Below are positions 1-5,544 of a stretch of 11,489 nucleotides of DNA, in pieces (the stretch's first letter is position 1; every line of letters begins with the position of its first letter). The position numbers were made by a program, and so were the translations under genes. The stretch lies in assembly GCA_964478455.1 (NCBI GenBank), contig CAYZJD010000119.1, forward strand, positions 1-11,489, written 5' to 3'. The notes beneath the pieces were generated by a model. The model ran no database searches and was not told where the DNA came from. It saw only the letters and a program-made list of their open reading frames with translations. This DNA comes from CAYZJD01 sp964478455. GTDB taxonomy: Bacteria > Acidobacteriota > Terriglobia > Bryobacterales > Bryobacteraceae.

Positions 1-64
1 CCCCCATCCCGCCCTCGCCGAGCTTGTCGAGGACCTGGTAATGCGAAATGGTGCGGCCGATCAT
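1..64 (-). CDS. Serine/threonine protein kinase, N-terminal fragment (cut by left edge)
   Basis: Reading leftward from the ATG at 64-62, the frame gives MIGRTISHYQVLDKLGEGGM and then G before the edge. This is the usual opening of bacterial eukaryotic-like (Hanks/PknB-type) kinases: a short lead, HYQVLDKLG, and the glycine-rich ATP-binding loop GEGGMG of subdomain I. A GGAG Shine-Dalgarno lies 6 bases upstream of the ATG, which fixes the start. Such kinases phosphorylate Ser/Thr on target proteins and often carry C-terminal sensor, TPR or WD40 domains, but everything after residue 21 is outside the window, so substrate and topology are unknown. The gene follows the alkD-like gene on the same strand after about 79 bases. 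The call rests on 21 residues only, but the motif is distinctive. Confidence 0.8.
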   Translation of the reverse strand, partial: MIGRTISHYQVLDKLGEGGMG

Positions 65-143
65 GGCCGGCTCCGCTTTCGAAGAAGAGGAGACCCGACT
101 CTTGGATGTGCTCGATCAATTGTACTGCTCTCCGGCCCGCGGC

Positions 144-275
144 TCAGCCCTTCTTCGCACTCCGGAACCGCGTCCGCGCTTCCGGCGTCATCTTCTCGGT
201 CGCGTATTGGTAGATGAGCCTCGGCGCCCGGTCCTTCCATTCGAGCAGAAAGGCCTCGACGAGCTTCGGCTGCTT
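144..275 (-). pseudogene. In-frame C-terminal remainder of the AlkD-like gene after the amber codon
   Basis: Directly after the TAG at 278-276, the same frame continues for 43 sense codons to a TGA at 146-144. The first residues are KQPKLVEAFLLEWKDRAPRL, followed by IYQYATEKMTPEAR and a basic end (RFRSAKKG). This is the expected tail of the family (a Glu-Ala-Phe-Leu helix, then APR and a YATEKM-type helix), so one codon separates two parts of what was a 247-codon gene. The TAG sits where homologs tend to have Lys or Gln, one substitution away (AAG or CAG). It has no start codon or Shine-Dalgarno of its own. A recent nonsense mutation, a sequencing or assembly error, and amber readthrough are all possible; genome-wide amber recoding is unlikely because two other genes here end naturally in TAG. 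Confidence 0.75.
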
Positions 276-887
276 CTACCAGGCCTCCCGGAGAAACCAG
301 CCCAGCCCCTGCTGAACCACCCGCTCCGGATCTATCATCAGCGGGCGCAGGAACTCGACGAGCGGCTTCACCTCCCGCGCCGTCTTCAGAAGATTGAGCA
401 TTCCCACCGGCACCGCGCGCCGCTGATACTTGAACTTCGAGCCACGCCACGCGGCCATGGCCTCCAGCCCGACCTGCCCGCCTGCAAGCAGCGGCCCGAT
501 GACCTCGCCGCACAGCACGTCGGTGTGCGCCCAGTTGCCGATGCCCGCCGCGAACCATTTTGTCAGCCCCACAAACGATTTCCCGTCGAACTCGTTGCGC
601 AATTGCGCCACGAAGCGGATGGCCAGGGCGCCCTCTTCGTACTTCCCGCCGCGGAAAAGCGGCTCGCCCAGTTTGAGGAAGCCGCGCAGGCCCAAGCCGC
701 GGTAACGCTCGAGCCACTCCTTCTGTTTCTCGTTCCATAACGGGTCTTTGCTGCCGAGTAATCCCCAGGCGTCGTAGCCTTCCTTGAAGTAGCGCACGTA
801 GCGGGCGGCCTGCTTGGCGTCCGCGTGCTCGGCGCAATAAGCGCGGATCTCCTCCGCGAGAGCCTTCACCTGATCCGTCCGGGACAT
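276..887 (-). CDS. AlkD-like DNA alkylation repair protein, truncated by an in-frame TAG
   Basis: This 203-residue product resembles the HEAT-like-repeat DNA glycosylase family (AlkC/AlkD, DNA alkylation repair enzyme), which excises N3- and N7-alkylated purines without base flipping. Visible family features are the helical-repeat composition, the W119-x-x-x-D123 pair (the spacing of the W109/D113 pair of Bacillus cereus AlkD, Asp being catalytic), the basic stretch KYQRR at 153-157, and the helix GWFLREAW at 196-203 carrying the equivalent of a conserved Trp. The chain stops directly after that helix at TAG (278-276), earlier than family members, which run to roughly 230-250 residues; the missing tail is still present in frame downstream. 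The start is the ATG at 887, 92 bases from the divergent dehydratase gene. Known active-site positions lie before the stop, but loss of the last helices probably destabilises the fold. Confidence 0.75.
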   Translation of the reverse strand: MSRTDQVKALAEEIRAYCAEHADAKQAARYVRYFKEGYDAWGLLGSKDPLWNEKQKEWLERYRGLGLRGFLKLGEPLFRGGKYEEGALAIRFVAQLRNEFDGKSFVGLTKWFAAGIGNWAHTDVLCGEVIGPLLAGGQVGLEAMAAWRGSKFKYQRRAVPVGMLNLLKTAREVKPLVEFLRPLMIDPERVVQQGLGWFLREAW

Positions 888-929
888 GGCGCAACGAGAA
901 TATCACGCGGAACCGCCCGGCGCCGGTAG

Positions 930-935
930 TACAAT
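930..935 (+). promoter_or_regulatory. Candidate -10 element for the dehydratase genes
   Basis: TACAAT lies in the 92-base divergent spacer, 44 bases before the dehydratase ATG. It matches five of six bases of a sigma-70-type -10 box. I see no good -35 hexamer at the right distance (the bases there read GCGGAA), so the assignment is weak. A GAGGGA purine run at 957-962 is too far from the ATG at 980 to act as a normal Shine-Dalgarno. Confidence 0.3.
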
Positions 936-979
936 TCCCATGTCGTCCTCCGTTCCGAGGGACGAACGAACTCGATCGG

Positions 980-3199
980 ATGTTCTTCTCCAAACGCTTC
1001 CAGTCGCGCTCCGAACGCCCCGTCAACCGTGACAGCTTCATCCGCGAGTGGCCCGACGCCGGCCTCGTCGTTTTCTCAAGCCCGAACGACCCGCGGCCGT
1101 CGCTGCGGATCGAGGGCGGCCGGATCGTGGAACTCGACGGGAAGCCCGAGGCCTCCTTCGATCTCATCGACCGCTTCATCGCCCGGTACGCGATCAACGC
1201 GCCGGTCGCCGGGGAGGCGATGGCCATGGACCCGCTCGCGGTCGCCCGCATGCTCACCGATCCGCACGTGCCGCGCGCCGAGGCCGTCCGCGTTGTGAGC
1301 GGCCTCACTCCTGCGCGCCTTGTGGAGGTCGTCAACCGCCTCGATGTTCTCGAAATGATGCTGGCGCTTCGCAAGATGCGCGCCCGCCGCACACCGTCCA
1401 ACCAGGCCCACGTCACCAACCGCAAGGAGAATCCCGCGCTGCTGGCCGCCGACGCCGCCGAGGCCGTCGAGCGCGGCTTCACCGAACTCGAGACCACCGT
1501 CGGCGTCAGCCGTTACGCTCCGCTGAACGCCCTCGCCGTCCTCATCGGCTCCGAGACCGGGCGCGGCACGGCGCTTACCCAGTGCGCGGTCGAGGAGGCG
1601 CTCGGCCTCCGGCTCGCCCTGCTGGGACTCACCACCTACGCGGAGACGCTCTCCGTCTACGGCACCGAGCGGGCGTTCCGCGACGGTGACGACACGCCCT
1701 GGTCGAAAGCGTTCCTCGCTTCCGCTTATGCCTCGCGCGGCATCAAGGTCCGGTTCACCTCCGGTTCCGGCTCGGAGGCGCTGATGGGCCACTCCGAGGG
1801 CAAGTCGATGCTGTACCTCGAAGCGCGCTGCCTGCTGGCGGTCAAGGGCGCGGGCTCGCAGGGGGTGCAGAACGGTTCCATAAGCTGCATCGCGCTGCCC
1901 GAGTCGCTTCCCGGAGGCGTGCGCGGAGTGCTGGCGGAGAATCTGCTCGCGGCCATGCTCGATCTCGAAGTGGCCTCGGGTAACGATGCCATGGCCTCCC
2001 ATTCCGAGATCCGGAAAACGGCCAAGCTGATGCTCCAGTTCCTGCCCGGCACGGACTTCCTGTTCTCCGGCTACAGCTCGATGCCGCGCGAGGACAACCT
2101 GTTCGGCGGAGGCAATTTCGACGCCGAGGACCTCGACGATTACGGCATCCTCCAGCGAGACATGCAGGTGGACGGCGGGCTGCGCCCCGTGGTCGAGCGC
2201 GACATTCTGAATGTGCGCCGCCGCGCCGTCCTCGCCATTCAGGCGGTCTTCGCGGAGCTCGGCCTGCCGCCGATCACTGCCCAGGAGGTCGAATGCGCGG
2301 TCGAGGCCCGCTCGAGCGACGACATGCCCGACCGCGACGCTGTCGCCGACCTCGCCGCCGCCGATCGACTCCTCGCCGAACGGCGGGGTGCCGCCGATGT
2401 CATTCGCGCCCTCGCCCGCGCGGGCTTTCGCGACATTGCCGGGAAGATCCTCGACATCCAGAAACTGCGCGTTTCCGGCGATTACCTACAAACCTCGGCC
2501 ATCGCTCTCCCCGGCGGGCGCGTCCTCAGCGCGATTAACGACCCCAACGAGTATCGCGGGCCGGGTACCGGCTACGCCCTCAGTTCCGAGCGCGCCGCCG
2601 AGATCAACGACGTGCCACAGGCGCGCGACCCGCGGATCGCCGCCGCGGCCTCCGAGTCCGGGCCGGCGCTCGTTGAAATGGGCCTGGCCGCCGCGTCCAC
2701 CGACCCGCGGGACGTGGTGATCGCCGTCGGCCCCGCCTTCGGCGCCGCCCTCCGGGCGACCTTGATGGGACTCGCGCACCGCGACGTCCTCGTCGCGCTC
2801 ATCGCGGGCGTCGAGGAAGAAGGCCTGCGCGCCCGCGCCGTCAAGATCAGCTCCACGTCCGACTGCGGCTTCATCGGCCACCTGGGCGCGCAACTGAGCG
2901 GCAGCGGCATCGCCGTCGGCATCCAATCCAAAGGAACCACCGTCATCCACCGGCGCGATCTCGCGCCGCTCAACAACCTCGAGCTGTTTCCCCAGGCGCC
3001 CAACCTGACCCTCGACTCATATCGCGTCATCGGCCGGAATGCCGCCAAGTACGCCAAGGGCGAACCCGTCCTGCCGGTGCCGGTGCAGATCGACAACCTG
3101 GCGCGGCTCAAATACATCGTGGACACTACGCTCCTGCATCTCCGCGAGACCGCCCAGGTGGATAAGGAGAAGCCCCCGGTGGAGGTGACCTTTGCCTGA
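980..3199 (+). CDS. pduCD: B12-dependent diol/glycerol dehydratase, fused large + medium subunits
   Basis: The enzyme uses adenosylcobalamin to dehydrate 1,2-diols or glycerol to aldehydes (propanediol to propanal, glycerol to 3-hydroxypropanal). Residues 1-552 align along their whole length with PduC/DhaB large subunits: SKRF and RPVN openings, RRTPSNQAHVTN, ETTV, YAETLSVYGTE, the VQNGS motif, QFLPGTDF, SGYSS. Active-site equivalents of Klebsiella Q141, H143, E170, E221, Q296, D335 and S362 are all present at Q142, H144, E171, E222, Q297, D336 and S363. Residues from about 578 (VVIAVGPAFG, IAGVEEEGL, LSGSGI, GIQSKGTTVIH, NLELFPQAPNLTL) are the PduD/DhaC medium subunit. An Ala/Ser-rich linker of about 25 residues joins the two parts. 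The medium subunit is normally a separate protein of about 224 residues. The TGA overlaps the small-subunit start. The ATG at 980 matches the N-terminus of homologs. The Klebsiella Q336 position is Ala (A337). Confidence 0.95.
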   Translation: MFFSKRFQSRSERPVNRDSFIREWPDAGLVVFSSPNDPRPSLRIEGGRIVELDGKPEASFDLIDRFIARYAINAPVAGEAMAMDPLAVARMLTDPHVPRAEAVRVVSGLTPARLVEVVNRLDVLEMMLALRKMRARRTPSNQAHVTNRKENPALLAADAAEAVERGFTELETTVGVSRYAPLNALAVLIGSETGRGTALTQCAVEEALGLRLALLGLTTYAETLSVYGTERAFRDGDDTPWSKAFLASAYASRGIKVRFTSGSGSEALMGHSEGKSMLYLEARCLLAVKGAGSQGVQNGSISCIALPESLPGGVRGVLAENLLAAMLDLEVASGNDAMASHSEIRKTAKLMLQFLPGTDFLFSGYSSMPREDNLFGGGNFDAEDLDDYGILQRDMQVDGGLRPVVERDILNVRRRAVLAIQAVFAELGLPPITAQEVECAVEARSSDDMPDRDAVADLAAADRLLAERRGAADVIRALARAGFRDIAGKILDIQKLRVSGDYLQTSAIALPGGRVLSAINDPNEYRGPGTGYALSSERAAEINDVPQARDPRIAAAASESGPALVEMGLAAASTDPRDVVIAVGPAFGAALRATLMGLAHRDVLVALIAGVEEEGLRARAVKISSTSDCGFIGHLGAQLSGSGIAVGIQSKGTTVIHRRDLAPLNNLELFPQAPNLTLDSYRVIGRNAAKYAKGEPVLPVPVQIDNLARLKYIVDTTLLHLRETAQVDKEKPPVEVTFA
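3181..3194 (+). promoter_or_regulatory. Shine-Dalgarno GGAGGT with TTG start of the small subunit
   Basis: GGAGGT at 3181-3186 is an almost full-length anti-16S match placed 5 bases before TTG at 3192-3194. It lies inside the last codons of the fused subunit gene, and the TTG precedes that gene's TGA by two bases. This decides the TTG start and implies translational coupling, so large/medium and small subunits are probably made in matched amounts. Confidence 0.8.
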
Positions 3200-3578
3200 C
3201 TATCCGCTGGCCGAGAAGCGCCCCGAGCTGCTGAGTACACCCACCGGCATTCCCTTCCGCGAGATCACGCTCGACGCCGTGCTCGACGGGAGGATCGGCA
3301 TGGACGACCTCCGCGTCACAGCCGCCCTCGAGCTCCAGGCCTGCATCGCCGAAGAAGCCGGCCGGCCGCAGCTTGCGGAAAACTTCCGCCGCGCTGCCGA
3401 GCTTGTCCGGGTGCCGGAGGAGAAGATCCTCCAGATCTATGAGGCTCTGCGACCCGGCCGCGCCGGCGTCGCGGCCCTCGAGGCCCTCGCGCTGGAACTG
3501 GAGCGCGACTATTCCGCGCCCCGCTGCGCGACCTTTTTGCGTGCCGCCGCCCAGGCCTACACCGATGCGGCCGGTTGA
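3192..3578 (+). CDS. pduE: B12-dependent diol/glycerol dehydratase, small subunit
   Basis: A 128-residue PduE/DhaB3-type small subunit, the third component of the (alpha-beta-gamma)2 dehydratase. It starts (M)PDYPLAEKRPELLSTPTG, which matches the DYPLANKHPE segment of enteric PduE. Further family motifs are DLRVTAALELQACIAEEAGR (residues 38-57), LAENFRRAAELVRVPEEKIL and IYEALRPGRAG. Enteric PduE is about 173 residues because it carries some 40 extra N-terminal residues, including a helix that helps direct the enzyme into the propanediol-utilisation microcompartment. That extension is absent here, and the strong GGAGGT site places the start just before the conserved core. The gene overlaps the fused subunit gene by 8 bases and ends 32 bases before the thioredoxin gene. 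No reactivating-factor gene (PduGH/DhaFG type) follows. Confidence 0.93.
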   Translation: MPDYPLAEKRPELLSTPTGIPFREITLDAVLDGRIGMDDLRVTAALELQACIAEEAGRPQLAENFRRAAELVRVPEEKILQIYEALRPGRAGVAALEALALELERDYSAPRCATFLRAAAQAYTDAAG

Positions 3579-3610
3579 TCCGGGAGCTACCCTCTCGTAC
3601 CTTAGAAACT

Positions 3611-4726
3611 ATGCGACTTCGAACGACTGCACTTGCGTGTCTGGCTCTGGCCGGCCCTCTCCTCGCGGCCGAGGAGAACATCAAGAGCCTGCCGCTCGGC
3701 GCCAAAGCGCCGGATTTCAATCTGCCCGGCGTGGACGGCCGCAACTACTCGCTGAAGGATTTCGCTTCAGCCAAGTTCTTATTGGTCGTCTTCACCTGCA
3801 ACCACTGCCCGACGGCGCAGCTCTACGAGGAACGGTTGAAGCGAATCACGGCCGGATATAAGGACAAGGGCGTCGCCGTGGCCGCCATTTCGCCCAACGA
3901 CCCGAATTCGGTCCGGCTCGATGAGCTGGGATACACGGACCTGGCCGATTCGTTCGACGACATGAAGATCCGCGCCAGGCACAAGCAGTTCAACTTCCCC
4001 TATCTATACGAGGGTGACCAGACCGGAATCTCGCGCGCCTACGGCCCCGCCGCCACGCCCCATGTTTTCTTGTTTGACCAGGAGCGCAAGCTGCGTTACA
4101 AGGGCCGCATCGACGACAGCGAGCGCGAGCGCCTCGTCAAGGTGCGCGACCTCGCCAACGCGCTTGACGCTCTGCTTGCCGGCCGCCCGGTGCCCGTAGC
4201 CGAGACCCGGTCCTTCGGCTGCTCCATCAAGTGGGCGGGCAAGGCCGATTCGGTCCGCCAGTTCATGGCGAAGCTCGCGGCCGAGCCGGTCAGCGTGGAA
4301 CCGGTTGACGCCGAGGGTTTGCGCTCGCTCCGCAAGAACGACTCCGGCAAACTCCGCCTCGTCAATTTCTGGGCCACCTGGTGCGGCCCGTGCATCACCG
4401 AATTCCCGGAACTGGTCACCATCAACCGCATGTACCGCCACCGCGCCTTCGAGTTCGTCAGCGTGGCGGCCAACTTTCCGGACGAGCAGAAGGACGTTCT
4501 CGAGTTCCTCAAGAAGAACCAGGCCTCCAACCGCAACCTGCTCTTCGCCGGCGAAGACAAGTACAAGTTGATGGAGGCGTTCGACCCGCAGTGGAACGCC
4601 GCCCTGCCCTACTCGATGCTGATCGCCCCCGGCGGCGAGGTGCTGTACAAGGTGCAGGGGCCGGTTGATCCGCTGGAGCTGAAGCGCACCATCGTCGCCT
4701 CACTCAAGGAAGACCGGTTCAAGTAG
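3611..4726 (+). CDS. Exported tandem thioredoxin-fold protein (redoxin domain + TlpA/ResA-like domain)
   Basis: A 371-residue protein beginning with a Sec signal peptide (MRLRTTALACLALAGPLLAA, cleavage probably before EEN). Domain 1 (about 30-205) is an AhpC/TSA-type redoxin fold with FTCNHCP, giving C63-N-H-C66, a TP (149-150) before the strand HVFLFD, and the closing GCSIKW motif typical of this family. Domain 2 (about 225-371) is a TlpA/ResA-like thioredoxin with FWATWCGPC (C258/C261). The protein probably acts in the periplasm in disulfide reduction, cytochrome c maturation or peroxide handling; the sequence does not say which. A TTG 36 bases upstream (3575) is also in frame, but the ATG at 3611 puts the basic n-region and hydrophobic core at the N-terminus and is preferred. 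No clear Shine-Dalgarno precedes it. It follows the dehydratase genes but has no obvious functional link to them. It ends in TAG, converging on adk. Confidence 0.85.
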   Translation: MRLRTTALACLALAGPLLAAEENIKSLPLGAKAPDFNLPGVDGRNYSLKDFASAKFLLVVFTCNHCPTAQLYEERLKRITAGYKDKGVAVAAISPNDPNSVRLDELGYTDLADSFDDMKIRARHKQFNFPYLYEGDQTGISRAYGPAATPHVFLFDQERKLRYKGRIDDSERERLVKVRDLANALDALLAGRPVPVAETRSFGCSIKWAGKADSVRQFMAKLAAEPVSVEPVDAEGLRSLRKNDSGKLRLVNFWATWCGPCITEFPELVTINRMYRHRAFEFVSVAANFPDEQKDVLEFLKKNQASNRNLLFAGEDKYKLMEAFDPQWNAALPYSMLIAPGGEVLYKVQGPVDPLELKRTIVASLKEDRFK

Positions 4727-4743
4727 CTTTGCGCGTGGCGGAG

Positions 4744-4798
4744 GGGACTGCCTACGCTGTCCCAAGCGTTGTTTGCGCGCGGACAGCCCTGGCTGTTC
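4744..4798. terminator. Two tandem hairpins between the convergent genes (possible bidirectional terminator or REP-like pair)
   Basis: Hairpin 1 is GGGAC-T-GC / GC-T-GTCCC at 4744-4763 with a CTAC loop and one T-T mismatch. Hairpin 2 is GGACAGC / GCTGTTC at 4781-4798 with a CCTG loop and one G-U pair. The stems share the GGGAC(T/A)GC pattern. They lie where the thioredoxin gene (ending 4726) meets the minus-strand adenylate kinase gene (ending 4752), and the adk TAG falls in the loop of hairpin 1. There is no proper T-run on either side, so a classical intrinsic terminator is not shown; a palindromic repeat family is the alternative. Confidence 0.4.
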
Positions 4799-5453
4799 CC
4801 CCGGCCGAACCCGCACTCTTGCGCCCCATCTTCTTCCGCAGCACGGTCTCGATCTGCGCGAAGACCGCTTCGGGCGCTTTCGTTCCGTCAATGCGGTGGT
4901 AGTCGCCGGCGCTGTAGTGTTTGAGAACCGGCGCGGTCTCGCTCTCGTACTTCTTCAGCCGGCCGCGGATCACCTCCGGCTTGTCGTCGGCGCGCCCTCT
5001 CTGTAAGAGCCGCTCGATGACCACGGAATCCGGAACATCGAGATGGATCACCGTCGGCCGGGGCCACCTGCGCTCGGCAAGAAGGCGGTCGAGGAATTGG
5101 GCTTGCGCCACCGTTCGCGGATAACCGTCGAGGATGAAGCCGCGCGCCGCGTCGGGCTTCAAGGTTCGCCCGGCGACCAGTTCGTTCACGATCGAGTCGT
5201 CCACCAGCCCGCCTTGCGCCATCACTGGCTGGATCCGCTTGCCAAGCGCCGTGCCCTCCTTGACCTCGGCGCGCAGCAGATCGCCGGTCGAGAAGGCGGG
5301 GACGCCGTACTTTTCCGTGATCATCTTCGCCTGCGTGCCCTTCCCGCTCCCCGGCGGCCCGACAAGCAGAATCACCACCTGGGGCCGCTGCTGCGCCCAG
5401 CCCCCGGCCGCCAGCCAGAGGCACGCAAAAGCCAGTATCGGGCGTCGTCCCAT
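4752..5453 (-). CDS. adk: Adenylate kinase with an apparent N-terminal signal peptide
   Basis: Adenylate kinase interconverts ATP + AMP and 2 ADP. The 233-residue frame has the P-loop GPPGSGKGT (32-40), FSTGDLLR (54-61), GGLVDDSIV (81-89), FILDGYPRT (106-114) and a short LID (RGRADDKPEVIRGR, 152-165) without the zinc-binding insertion of long forms. The oddity is the N-terminus: MGRRPILAFACLWLAAGGWAQQ looks like a Sec signal peptide (two Arg, hydrophobic core, WAQ before the cleavage site), whereas cytoplasmic enzymes begin six residues before the P-loop. A GTG at residue 26 (5378-5376) would give exactly that canonical start, but has no Shine-Dalgarno; the ATG at 5453 has only a poor one. 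A Gly/Ala/Arg-rich C-terminal tail (210-233) runs through the hairpins. Enzyme identity is secure; location is open. Confidence 0.9.
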   Translation of the reverse strand: MGRRPILAFACLWLAAGGWAQQRPQVVILLVGPPGSGKGTQAKMITEKYGVPAFSTGDLLRAEVKEGTALGKRIQPVMAQGGLVDDSIVNELVAGRTLKPDAARGFILDGYPRTVAQAQFLDRLLAERRWPRPTVIHLDVPDSVVIERLLQRGRADDKPEVIRGRLKKYESETAPVLKHYSAGDYHRIDGTKAPEAVFAQIETVLRKKMGRKSAGSAGGTARAVRAQTTLGTA

Positions 5454-5501
5454 GCAGAGATCTTAACGGAATGGCAGCCGGACGGCCCGGGCCCTGGGCG
5501 C

Positions 5502-5510
5502 TGCTATACT
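5502..5510 (+). promoter_or_regulatory. Extended -10 promoter for the PpiD-like gene
   Basis: TGCTATACT carries the TGn extension and a -10 box matching five of six consensus bases. It lies 34 bases before the ATG at 5545, leaving room for a short leader that includes AGGAGA at 5529-5534 as Shine-Dalgarno (10-base spacing). No good -35 is visible, as is usual for extended -10 promoters. It would drive the isomerase and probably dedA. Confidence 0.55.
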
Positions 5511-5544
5511 AAGGGTTTCCTCTCTTCCAGGAGACTTCGAACGC

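Noticed and set aside
276..278. Genome-wide reassignment of TAG (for example pyrrolysine)
   Set aside because: TAG is the natural final stop of at least the thioredoxin and protease genes in this window, and no supporting gene is visible.
61..1497. Long minus-strand frame of 478 codons overlapping the AlkD-like gene and the 5' part of the dehydratase gene
   Set aside because: It is low-complexity Arg/Ala/Ser/Gly sequence with no motif, and it is antisense or out of frame to two genes with clear homology. It is a typical high-GC shadow frame.
3611..3640. Lipoprotein signal (Cys at residue 10) in the thioredoxin-like protein
   Set aside because: The residues before Cys (A-L-A) do not fit the lipobox, and the Cys comes too early in the hydrophobic segment; a standard Sec signal fits better.
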